Assembly (NCBI GenBank): GCA_026826555.1 | Contig: JAKSZT010017954.1 | Coordinates: forward strand, 2,491,825 to 2,555,824 | Length of the DNA: 64,000 bases | Direction of reading: 5' to 3' | Source of the DNA: Tolypeutes matacus | Taxonomy: Eukaryota > Chordata > Mammalia > Cingulata > Chlamyphoridae | Shown here: in pieces, positions 33,487-44,000 of the stretch | How the letters are laid out: each line of letters opens with the position of its first letter | Position numbering within the stretch: the first letter of the stretch is position 1 | Notes under the pieces: generated by a model | Database searches by the model: none | What the model was told of the DNA's origin: nothing | Seen by the model: the letters and a program-made list of their open reading frames with translations, nothing else | Program-made: the position numbers and the translations under genes

Positions 33487-34835
33487 CTCTTTTTTTATTA
33501 GCACAGTTGTAGGTTCACAGAAAAACATGTAGAAAGGACAAAGTTCCCATACACATCTCCTCCCCAGGTTTTCCCTATTAGTAATGTTTTGCATTAGTGT
33601 AGTACCTTTGCTACAATTGATGAACTGATATAATTACAATTATACTATTAAATATAGTCCATAGTTTACATTAAGGTTTACCCTGTGTTGCACAGTTCTA
33701 TGGATTTTTTTTTCCTTTTTAAAGAAGTTTTAGATTATATAAAAGTTACATAGAAAATATAGGAAATTCCCATATACTCCACTCCCTCCCTCTTCCACAC
33801 TTTCCCATATTAGCAACATCTTTCATTAGTGTGGTACATTTGTTACAGTTGATGAACACATATTGAAGCATTGCTACTAACCACATCTAGAGTTTACATT
33901 TTGCACCACACAATATAATAGTTGGTTTTTTTATATATATATTTTAAAAGATGCTTAGATTACATAAATGTTACACAAAAACTACAGGGATTCCCATGTT
34001 CCTCACCTTCCACACCTCCCATAACATCCCACATAAACATCTTTCATTAGTGTGGATTTATTTTTTCATTTTTATTTTGATAACATATATACAACATTAA
34101 ATTTCCCATTTTAACCACTTTCAATTATACAATTCATTGTTGTTGATTACATTCACGATGTCTGCCACCATTACCACTGTCCATTACCAAAAATTTTCCA
34201 TCACTCCAAACAGAAACTCTACCAATTAAACATTAACTCCCCATGCCCCACCCCACCCCTGGTAAACTGTATTCTAATTTCTGGCTCTATGAATTTGCAT
34301 ATTCTACTTATTTCCTATAAGTGAGATCATACTATGTTTGTCTTTTTGTGTCTGTTTTATTTCTCTCAACATAATGTCTTCAAGGTTCACCTGTGTTGTC
34401 TCATGTATCAGAACTTCATTCCTTCTTATGGCTGAATAATATTCCATTGTATACATATATCACATTTGTTTATCCATTCTTCCATGGATGGACACTTGGG
34501 TCGCTTCCACCTTTTGGCAATGGTGAATAATACCGCTAGGAATATCAGAGTGCAAATGTCTGTTCAGCCCCTGCTTTCAATTCTTTTGGGTACATACCTA
34601 GAAGTGGGATGTCCAGGTCATATGGTAATTCTATACTTAACATTCTGAGGAACCGTCTGTCTTCCTCAACGGCTACCCCATTTTATGTTCCTGCTGACAG
34701 TGCACGAGGTTCCTATTTCTCCACATCTTTGTCAACATTTGCTATTTTCCATTTTTTAAATAGTAGCTATTCTAGTGGGTGTGAAGTGGTATCTCACTGG
34801 GGTTGTGATTAGCATTTCCCTGTTAGCCAGAATTG
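33487..34835 (-). mobile_element. L1 3' regions, antisense, several layers
   Basis: Three 3'-UTR starts are visible: 'ttattagcacagttgtaggt' (33497), 'agaagttttagattatataa' (33723) and 'aaagatgcttagattacata' (33946). After these comes a long antisense 3' region ('gaataatattccattgtata', 'ggtaattctatacttaac', 'gtgaagtggtatctcactgg'). Several L1 insertions appear to be stacked or nested. Confidence 0.75.
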
Positions 34836-34879
34836 ATTTTTGTTGCTTGCCACCAAAGCTCTCTAGGATTACAGTGGAC

Positions 34880-35370
34880 TTTTCCTGTGCAGATTTGTGT
34901 GCACTGTAGACCAGCTCTGGCACATGGTAGGCATTCAACCAGTACTTCTTGGTTAAAGAAATCGACACACTTGTAAACCATATGCCAGATCTAAGAACAG
35001 TTTAATATAATGTGCTTCAAAAGGGCAGGGATGGTATCTTCTGTGCTTGTCTTTATTCCATGGCACACAGAGAGTGGTCAATAACTATTTAACTTGAAAG
35101 AGCAGGTGTGGAAGGAAGATTAGAACCTAGATGTGTCTAACTCAAAAGCTCATGTTCTTTCCTGTTTACCCTTCTGTTTCATCAAACGGTTCGCATTGTT
35201 TTGAGTGTGCGGCATTTGCCTGTCTGTGGTTCCATGTTATTTGTCAGCTAACAATGCCTTGCTACCAGACTGCAGTCTGCCTGCAGGCAAGGACCATGTC
35301 TGCTCTTTTGCCCGGGTCGTGCTTGTGCTTGGCACAAAATTGGTCTTGGGTACTAGCTGATTGACTAGTA
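34880..35370 (+). repeat. L2 3' fragments
   Basis: 'tctggcacatggtaggcatt', 'ggcagggatggtatcttctg' and 'gactgcagtctgcctgcagg' followed by 'caaggaccatgtctgctc' are L2-like 3' blocks, probably more than one copy. Confidence 0.55.
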
Positions 35371-37375
35371 GATGGGATCACAGCCAAGGACTAAGGAGCA
35401 AGATGGAAACACATGCACAGATCTGCTCTCCTGTGTTTCGCAACTGAATATTTAATATAGGTTGAGCAGGTCATTGGAAGAGGAGGCTAAATCCCTGCAT
35501 TAGAACGAGACGGGTAAGTGTCGTGGTTGGTAGACTTGCTGCTAAAGGTTAGTGAGCTGGGGTAGGGGCAAGGGTGGTAATACAGGCCCTGCCGTATGTT
35601 CAAGAACATACAGGTGTGGTCCCGGAAAGAGCAAAAATGGTCTTCCAAGGAAATGGGTTTCTTAGAAGATCTTGCTTCATCACAGAGAATAACTGAGAAT
35701 TCGGGGTAGCTTTTGTCCCTCTTTCCCACGTGCTCTGCCACCCACTGTGGGTCAGTCCCCTGCTTCCTGCAGAAACCCCACACCCAGCTCACAGGCCCTG
35801 GGCCCTCTCTTGCTCACTGCTGCGGAGCCTGGCTGGCCCTTACTGTTCTGCCCGACACTGACCCCGGCAGCCCTTTTCAGTTGGAGACAATTAGAAATGG
35901 CAGAGCCTTGATGAGAGGCTTGTAAAATACCTCAAAATATTCTAGTACATATTACAGTAAATTTTGAGTAAACACGCTTAAAATATTCTTGAGGGATGTT
36001 CAAGAGAAAATGTTTTACTCAAGAAAGGCTGTGCCTCCCCCAGTCAAGAAAACCAAGAGGATAGCCTGGGAAAATGAAAGCCTGGGAAAATGAAAGCTTG
36101 GGAAAACACTGATGGAAATGTAGCCCAAGCACACTCTATATGAAATAGATCCCTCCTCTGTCTATAAGCCTTGACCATGACAATCATACAGTTCACAATT
36201 TTGCGGGTATAGCAACATAATTTTGTTTTTCCATAACCGAGCTGAAGTTCTCTTTTGAGCTCTTGATCCTCTAGGTGGCAGAGATGATCTCGGGCAGTTC
36301 ATGGCCTCATGATGCTTTTCCATCTCTGACGGTGCCAAGGCAGGGGGGAGCACCAAGTCCTCAGTTGTCATGGTGCATCCTCACTGTTGCTACCTCCTCC
36401 CCCCTAAGATGTCTGTGTTGCCTCCCGGCCACCTGCAGAGTCTGGTCCCTGCAGGTGCTTGCTATGCCTGCTCCACCTAGGATGCCAGGCCTCTTGGGGT
36501 CCGCTGCTCCCTGGCCCATGGCCCCCCTGACTTGGGTTCACAGGAAACGTTCTGCTGCTCACCGCACCATGCTGTGGCACCTGGGGCTCTGGGGTTCTCT
36601 CAGGTCTCTTCCTGCTGGCTCAAGGGAGTCTCCAGGGACTTGGCGCTGTCCTGGGACCCACCCAGGAGAAGGAGGCTATGGATTCCCTCTGCCTCAGATT
36701 CCCCAAACCTGTCTGCATTTCCTGTCATGTCTCCTTCTGTCCCCAGGACTCAGACCAGGGAAGCTAGGGTGAAGGGTTGTTTGCAAGAACCAGACCAGCG
36801 TCTGTCCCCTCCCTTTTGAGGTTTCCCAACTTCCTCAGTCAGAGAACTTTCTCTGGTCTGGGGAAGGAGTGCCCTGACTCTTCCTCTATTCTCCCCAGTC
36901 TACTGCTTTGTGGCATAACTGATTCCTCCCAGACTTCTGTAACCCCAAAGAATTTCCCCTTCTTTTCCTCTTTTTCCTCCCCTAAGGCACTGGCTAAAGG
37001 GCAAAGGGCAAAGGAACTGTGTGTGTGTGTGTGTGTGTGTGTGGTGGGGCAAGGGTAGAGAGGAACTTCAGTAAAACAGCTCAAAATACTCTCCCAACCT
37101 ACCTTCATTCACAGATTTCCCCTCAGGTAACTGTTGTTGTCATTTTGCTCTGGGCAAGCTCACAGCCAATTGTGAGGGCCCCTCTGCACTCTGACCTCAG
37201 CTCCTTGCTTCCTCCTCTCCAGGAAGCGACATCCTATCCCACTGCAGAAACTCACAGCCAGGAATAGTGGACCTCGCCAACCTGTGGAATTACACTCCCA
37301 AACCAACCTGTCTCTGGACACGACTGAAGATTCTTCTCTTTATCCTCTCTTCCTGGTTCTCTACAGACACAATTA
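35371..37375. other. Intergenic, no gene seen; short tandem repeats
   Basis: A 16-bp tandem repeat, agcctgggaaaatgaa, occurs about 2.9 times at 36063-36106, and (GT)n at 37019-37043. Frames of up to 165 codons at 36275-36819 overlap in several phases, have no family resemblance and are treated as chance. Confidence 0.45.
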
Positions 37376-37467
37376 CTTTTTTTTTTTCAAGGAAGTATCG
37401 GGGATTGAACCCAGGACCTCGTACATGGGAAGCAGGCGCTCAACCACTTGAGCTACATCCGCTCCCA
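37376..37467 (-). mobile_element. tRNA-derived SINE monomer
   Basis: T-run, 'cggggattgaacccaggacc', 'cgtacatgggaagcaggcgc' and 'cttgagctacatccgctccc': an inverted tRNA-Ala-like head. Confidence 0.85.
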
Positions 37468-37761
37468 CCATTTCCTTTTTATTTATTCTCCTGCCATACT
37501 TTTTGGAAGAGTGGCAATCACTGCTTCTCCAGCTCATATTTAATTCACTTCTCAACTTGCCACATTTTGGGGTCCAGATATTCTCTCAAAGGCCCAGATT
37601 TCCACCTCTAGGTCCTCTTGTCTCCCTCCCCTGACCTCTCAGGGCCTCTGACTGTTAATATCAGCCCCCCTTTTTCTCAACACTAAAACCTGCTTGCCTC
37701 CCTTCTCTTCCTCCAACTTCATTTTCTCCATCTACTTTAGCATCTTTTCCTTGACTTCTTC

Positions 37762-38213
37762 TGTGTTAGTTTCATTAGCTGCTTGAGCAAATACCATGCA
37801 ATGGGTTATGGGAATTTATTGGCTCACGGTTTTGAGGCTAGGACAGGTCCAAATCAAGGCATCATCAAAGCGATGCTTTCTTCTGAATACTGGCGTTCTG
37901 GAGCTGGCTGCCGTGATCCTTGGTCCTGGGCTCCTCTGTCACATGGCAAAGCACATGGCAGCCTCTCCCCGACTCTCCCTTCTCTTCTGGGTTCCCTTGA
38001 CTTTCAGCTTCTTGCTCCCCTTGGCTTTCTCTTTGTCTGAATTTCATTCAGCTTCTAAAGGACTGATTGAGACCCATCCTGACTGAGTGGGCCGCTCCTT
38101 AACTGAAGTAGCCTCATCAAAAGGTCCTATTTTCAATGGGTTCCCACCCACAAGAATGGATTAGGTATAAGAACATGTTTTTCTAGGGGTACATACAGCT
38201 CCAAAGCACCACA
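37762..38213 (-). mobile_element. LTR-like element, antisense (TG...CA)
   Basis: On the minus strand it begins tgtggtgctttgg, carries 'ttgatttggacctgtcctag' and 'gagccaataaattcccataa' (polyadenylation signal), and ends ctaacaca. This is MaLR-like LTR layout of about 450 bp. No internal sequence adjoins and the target-site duplication is unclear. Confidence 0.6.
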
Positions 38214-38374
38214 CCTTCTTATATATATATTCCTTTGTATATGTTTCTTCTCCCTCGGCCAAGAACTACAACTACAACTCAATAGAACTGAGGCTGAGAA
38301 TTCAGACTTCTGTCTTTTTAAATCCCCGACTTGGTCCCCTACACCCCACTTCTTACGCCTGAGTCATCCTGACC

Positions 38375-38465
38375 TGTGTGAATAATTTAAAATCAAAACA
38401 AGTTGTAATGATGTATGGTATGTGAATACATCTCAATAAAACTGCTTAAAAAAAAAAAAAAGGGA
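38375..38465 (+). repeat. L1M 3' terminus with poly(A)
   Basis: 'gatgtatggtatgtgaatac' followed by 'atctcaataaaactgc' and a short A-run, the L1 terminal block also seen at 14225. Confidence 0.6.
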
Positions 38466-38534
38466 GGAAGCCAAGGCAAGGGCTCACGCCCCACACTTGC
38501 AAGGAGAAGCAGGGTGGGCCCTAAATTCAGAGCA

Positions 38535-38665
38535 TTCTGAGTGTGAGTCTCAGCTCTGCCACCAGCAGCTGAGTGGCCTTGGGCAAGTCACTTCCTCTGT
38601 TACAGTTTCATCATCAGTCAAATGGCAATAATAATATCACATACCTTGTTGTTGTCCTAAGAATC
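38535..38665 (+). repeat. MIR fragment
   Basis: 'agctgagtggccttgggcaa', 'gtcacttcctctgttacag' and 'gtcaaatggcaataataata': a clear MIR core. Confidence 0.8.
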
Positions 38666-39660
38666 AAATAAGAGCCCCCAGTGTCTCCCAGAAGCCAGCA
38701 ACTTGCACAGATTTTGCCATATCAACGTAAACTTTTACAAAATGTCTCCTCTGTTTGTATTTAGCCTTACTTTAAGCAATAATTTCCTTGAATTTATGAC
38801 CTTGAACTGCTGATTGTATTTATTTTAATATACAGTAAAATAAAACCTATCTATTTACATATTTTTAAAATGTATACTTGGTATATTCTCGATGCAAGTC
38901 ATTCATTGGATAAATGTTTTTGCAAATATTTTCTCCCAGTCTGGGGCTTGCCCCAAGTTTCTGTGCTGGGTCCTCCTCTCCTATCTCACCAAGGTGCACA
39001 GCTTTACCTGTCATCTCCTTGAGGTTATTGACACCCAGCTCACCTCGACAGCTCTGATGGCCCTTCTGAAGTTCTGACTGCTAATGGACATCTCCATGTG
39101 GCATTTGAAAGGGTGTCTCCAGCAGAATGCATTCTCTTTCTCTCAAAACATTCCTCATCTTGGTCAAAGGCGTTATTTGGCTAGTGCAGGATGAGGTCAA
39201 CTTGCCCTGCAGACATATGACCCCAGGCCATCCCTTGGGCCAGTTCAGTGCTTTCTCCCCAGTCCCGGCTCACAGCTATCCGTTTGGCTGTGGCTTGGGT
39301 TCCAATTTTGGCTTGGCTCCTCTGGCTCCTGGCTGGGCACAGCTCCTGGTTTTACCATTAGTGGGAGCTCCATGCCAGCTCACCCTGCTCTGGTCAGGTA
39401 TGGGGCACCCAGGACCACAAGCAACAGGTCTCTGCTGCCCCCTAATAAGTCCCCACCCCTCTCTGCAATCTACCCAGACCCCTCATCTACCCGCCCTCAT
39501 TATCTATGCTTTAGATAATAAAGTATAAATCATCCCTACGTAACTACAAAGAAACTTTCAATCTTGGAGCTCGGACTACACACCATCTAGTAATAAAATG
39601 AGAGCCTGTTATAGCTAACACACAAAGCACTTCCTGGGGTGTGCTCTTGTTGTTTCTGTG
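38666..39660. other. Intergenic, minor L1 debris
   Basis: 38870-38960 ('gcaaatattttctcccagtc') is antisense L1 debris. The plus-strand frame of 133 codons at 39127-39528 has no family resemblance. Confidence 0.4.
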
Positions 39661-39669
39661 TATAGCAAC

Positions 39670-40243
39670 TGTATTGGGGTGCTGATGCAAAATACCAGAA
39701 ATCGGTTGGCTTTTTAAAAGGGTATTTATTTGGGGTAGAAGCTTACAGTTACTAGGCCATAGAGCATAAGTTACTTCCCTTACCAAAGTCTATTGCCACG
39801 TATTGGGGCAAGATGGCTGCTGATGTCTGCCGAGAGTTCAGGCTTCTTGGGATCCTTTCTTCCCGGGTCTCCGTTTCTCTCCAGGCTCAGCTGCTGTCTT
39901 CTCTCCACAAGGCCACCTATAGACTATCAGGCTAACGGCTCTGTCTCTCTCCCCAGTGCTTCTGCTGTGTCTAAGGAGCCATCTCTATTCCTCTGTGTTC
40001 TTCTCCTGTGTGTTCACTTCCCAGGCTCCAGCTCAAAACTCCAGTATCAAAACCCCAACTCTGTCCTTTGCCGTGTCTTTTATCTGTGAGTCCCCACCCA
40101 CCAAGGGGCGGGGACTCAATGCCTTACTGACATGGCCCAATCAAAGCCCAAATCATAATTTAATCAATACCTCTGATGGACCAGTTTACAAACATAATCC
40201 AATAACTAGTTTTGGAATTCATAAACAATGCCAAATTGCTACA
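39670..40243 (-). mobile_element. Solo LTR, 574 bp, with 5-bp duplication
   Basis: The element starts tgtattgggg and ends ttgctaca (TG...CA). It is flanked by gcaac on both sides (39665-39669 and 40244-40248), the size of duplication made by many endogenous retroviruses. On the minus strand it has a TATA-like agataaaaga and a polyadenylation signal in 'accccaaataaataccc'. There is no gag/pol/env. I do not recognise it as a pan-mammalian family, so it may be xenarthran-specific. Confidence 0.8.
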
Positions 40244-40248
40244 GCAAC

Positions 40249-40790
40249 TATTTTATGTTTATATTTTCTGAATTTTATTTTTTTAACTTATAAGATAAAA
40301 AAGGAATAATCTCCCTTTTCACACTCTATAGCCCCCCACCTGGATTATATCCTTTTACACCTTTTTCTGAGTTCATTCATATACACAAAGCATATGTACA
40401 GCTCTGGGGGAATTTCACTTGCTTGTTTTTACCAAAATAGAACCATTCCATACACATTACTCTGCAACACGCTTCTTTTCCACTCCACATTTTCCTAGTC
40501 AGCAGATAGAAATCTACCTTTCTTTTTTCTTATTTGTTTATATAATAAATACACATACACATATACATAGAGAGACAATTCTGCATAAATGGCATTTTAT
40601 TCTTGTTTAATCCTCAATATATCTGGAGAAACATGGCTCTTTCATACCTCCATTCTAGCGTTAACCACCTTGCGTGGGATGTGCTTTTATTTACACATAT
40701 ATCCATGACCAAACAGCAGACTTGTAACGTTATTATTAGCACTGTGCTTCCTCCAATGTAGGAGCTCAATAAATGTCTGCTGAAGGAATG
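40249..40790 (-). repeat. L1 3' debris, antisense, and L2 tail
   Basis: 'attccatacacattactctg', 'ccacattttcctagtcagca' and 'tctggagaaacatggctc' suggest antisense L1 3' sequence. 'tgtaggagctcaataaatgt' near 40760 is an L2 3' tail in plus orientation. Confidence 0.5.
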
Positions 40791-40984
40791 AAAGCCTGCT
40801 TTATTAATCTTCCTACTTTAAGATGGGGAAGAAGCTTGGAGCATTAAGGAACTTGTCCAAGAACCCACAAATAAAACACAATGAACTCAAGGCTCAGACT
40901 CAGATCCCTATCATTGTAAATTCCTGACTTGGTCCCCTATATTTTGCTCCTGTGCCTGAGTCATAATAACCTGAGTGAAAAAAT

Positions 40985-42035
40985 TAAAACCCAAACCTGG
41001 TAAACTTAAAAATTGTATACTTGATATGTTCTAGATACAAATCCTTTGTTGGGTAAATATTTTGCAAATACTTTCTCCCAGACTGGAGCTTGTCTTTGCA
41101 TTGTTGTAGCAGTGTTTTTTGGAAAGCAAAGGGTTTTTTTTTTGTTTGTTTTGTTTTTTTTTTTACAAAGTCCTATTTATTGATATTTTCCTTTTATAGT
41201 TCATGCTTTGTTATTTTAGTTAAGAAGTCTTTGTCAAATGCAAAATCACTAAAATTTTGTCCTAACTTTTCTAAGTTTTATAGTCTTGGTTTTTACACTT
41301 AGAACTGTGACCCATTTTGAGTTCATTTTTATATATGATATGAGGAAAGGATTGCAGTTCACTTTTTGCATATGGCTATCTAATTGTACCATTTGTTGAA
41401 GAGATTACCCTTCCCCCCATTCAATTGCGTGCACCTTTGTGGAAAATCAATAGATTGTATATGTGTGGGTCTATTTCTAGACTATTTAATCTTTTCTATT
41501 GATTGACATATCTGTCTTTTCACCAATACCTCACTGGTTTGATTATTGTAACTTTATAAAAGGTTTGAAATCATGCAATGGAAGTACTTGAACTTTAGTC
41601 TTTATTTTTCAAAGTCGTTTTGGAGATTCTATATGTTTTGCCTTTCCATATAAATTTTAGAATTGGCTTGCCAGTGTCTATTAAAAAGCTTGCTAGAATT
41701 TTGATTGAAAACGCACTGAATCTACAGATCATTCTGGGGAGAAACTGACATTGTAACAATATCGAGTCTCTGATCCATGAATATAGTATATCTCTCCATT
41801 ATTTTGATTTTCTTTCATTTCTCTCACAATGTTTTGTAGTTTCCAGTGTGTATGTCTTTCACATCTTTTGCCAAATTTATCGCTAAGTAGTTCATATTTT
41901 TATATTATTGTATGTGGTATTGTTTTTATAATTTCAATTTCTGATTTTAATTGTTGGTATATAAAAATATAATTGAATTTTGTATATTGACCTCGATTAT
42001 TGCAACCTTGCTAAACTTACTTATTAGTTCAGTAA
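40985..42035 (-). mobile_element. L1 ORF2 end and 3' region, antisense
   Basis: 'gtaaatattttgcaaatact', 'tttgtcaaatgcaaaatcac', 'ccattcaattgcgtgcacct', 'attgattgacatatctgtct' and 'aattggcttgccagtgtcta' are consecutive antisense L1 blocks. It ends where plus-strand L1 begins, giving a tail-to-head inverted junction. Confidence 0.8.
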
Positions 42036-42254
42036 GAAGACAAACAATCCAATTTTAAAAAGGGCAAAAATATTTAAGGAGAAACAGGATATTACATGGT
42101 GTCATAGCATCTCCACTAAAATATGTATTAATTACAAAGGAAAAATAGCAACTTTACGGTGGAGAAATATGCCAGACATGACCTTTACCAAGTGATCAAT
42201 TTGACATTATCAGTAATATGACATAGCTACACCTGATAGAATGTCCTGAAAGGC

Positions 42255-42680
42255 TTATTACCCCTGTAGTATTCTTTCCAAAAATTCATAACTGTAATCT
42301 AATAATGAGAACACATCAGGCAAACCCAAATTGAGGGACATCTCACAAAATACCTGTTCAAAAGTGTCAATGTCATAAAAGACAAGGAAAGAATGAGGAA
42401 CTGTCACAGATGGGAGGAGATGAAACACATCCATGACAATTAGAGACATTGTGGGATCCTGGATTGGCTCCTGGAATAGAAAAAGGGCATGAGTGTATAA
42501 GTGAAATTTAAATAAGGTCTGACATGCAGTTAATAGCATTGTACCAATATTAATTTCATAGTTTTGATCATTGTACTGTGGTTACTTAAGATGCTAACTT
42601 AAGGGGGTGGGGTGAGGGTTATACAGAAACTCCTTGCACTATACTTGCGTTTTTCCCTATAAGTATTTTTTTCAAAAAAT
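42255..42680 (+). mobile_element. L1 3' UTR fragment, same type as 63355
   Basis: 'acccaaattgagggacatct', 'tgaggaactgtcacagatgg', 'tgggatcctggattggctcc' and 'gtactgtggttacttaagat' parallel the copy at 63355-63797. Confidence 0.7.
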
Positions 42681-43011
42681 TGAAAAAATATGGACAAAAT
42701 ATTTAAGCAAACACATCAGCAGAGAGGATATAAGAAAGTGAAATAAGCATATGGAATGACGTTCAACATCATGAGTTATTAGAGAAACTCAAATATGAAC
42801 ACCAGTAAGATACCACTACACACTCACTAGACTGGTTAAAATTAAAAAGACTGATCATACCAAGTGCTGATAAGGATGTGGAGCAACTGAAACTCTCCTA
42901 CACTGATGCTGGGAATGTAAAATGGTACAACCACTTTGGAAAACATTTCTTTAAAAGTTAAACACAGGGAGTGGATGTAGTAAACAAACACATGAAAAAC
43001 CGAGCTTTCAT

Positions 43012-43101
43012 TGGGGGTAGATGTAGCTCAGTGGTTGAGCGCCTGCTTTCCATGTGTGAGGTCCTGGGTTCAATCCCCGGTACCTCCTTTAAAAAAAAAA
43101 A
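43012..43101 (+). mobile_element. tRNA-Ala-like SINE, very tRNA-like
   Basis: The head at 43013-43086 keeps an almost intact pol III A box (tagctcagtggttgagcgc) and B box (gggttcaatcccc). It starts gggggtagatg and ends acctcc, followed directly by an A-run. This strongly resembles tRNA-Ala, with the anticodon arm altered (gctttccatgtg). It is a SINE, not a functional tRNA: the acceptor stem is imperfect and an A-tail is present. Confidence 0.85.
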
Positions 43102-43202
43102 GCTAAAACACATGCTTGATATACAATCCCAGGTATTTATCCAAGGGAAATGAAAGCATATGTCTGTACAAACCTTATACATAAATGTTCACAGCTACTT
43201 TT

Positions 43203-43535
43203 TTGCTTGTTTTTAATTTTTATTATTGAGGTGAAATTCACATAACATAAAATTAACCATTTTTAAGTGAACAATTCTGTGCATTTAGTACATTCACAAT
43301 GTTATGAAACCACCACCTCTCTCTAGTTCCAAAATATTTTCATCACCCCAAAAGGAAACCCGTACCCACTACTCAGTTGCTTCCCATTCTCCCTCCCACT
43401 TCCCCCTGCCCCTAGCAATCTACGTTTTCTCTGTGGATTTATCTATTCTGGATATTTCATGTAAATGGAACCTTACAAAATATGACCTTTTGTGTCTGGC
43501 TTCTCTCACTTAGCATAAGGTTTATCCACTTTGCA
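43203..43535 (-). mobile_element. L1 3' UTR fragment inserted antisense
   Basis: 'tttattattgaggtgaaatt', 'gaacaattctgtgcatttag', 'accaccacctctctctagtt' and 'gaccttttgtgtctggcttc' are classic antisense L1 3' UTR. The plus-strand L1 resumes right after it ('gcaagtattcatagcaactg'). Confidence 0.82.
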
Positions 43536-44000
43536 GCAAGTATTCATAGCAACTGGAAACAACCCAAATGTCTATCAGCAGTTTAATGGATAAACAAATT
43601 GTAGACTGACTATTCAACAAACACAATTCAGCAATAAGAAGGAACAACGTATTGATACATGTAACTACATAGATGAAATTCAAGATAATTACTCTGAGTG
43701 AAAAAAGCCAGACGAGAAGGAGTACATACTGTGTGGTCCCATTCATATAAAATTCAAGAAAATATAAACTAATCTACAGTGATAGAAAGTAGATCAATAG
43801 TTGCCTGGGCACAGGGATTTGATAGGAGATAGGGCTGAATTTCAAAGAGGCATGAGGAAACTTTGAGGGTGATGTTTATTATCTAGATTGTGGTGATGGG
43901 TTCGTAGGTTATAGGTGTCAAAACTCACCAAACGGTACACTTTAAATATATGTAGTTTAATGTATGTCAATTATATCTCAATCAAAGCTATTAAAAAATG

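Larger units (their letters stand above)
42036..44000 (+). mobile_element. L1 3' region, plus strand, broken by insertions
   Basis: Blocks in sense order: 'agacaaacaatccaatttta', 'taccactacacactcactag', 'ggtacaaccactttggaaaa', 'ggaaacaacccaaatgtcta' and 'gtacactttaaatatatgta'. It is interrupted by an L1 3' UTR piece (42255-42680), a tRNA-SINE (43012-43101) and an antisense L1 fragment (43203-43535). Confidence 0.78.

Noticed and set aside
36275..36819. Frames of 165 and 95 codons
   Set aside because: Overlapping phases, no recognisable domain and no flanking exon signals; likely chance.
43013..43086. Functional tRNA-Ala gene
   Set aside because: The head is followed by poly(A), the anticodon arm and acceptor stem are altered, and the same unit recurs through the window as a SINE.
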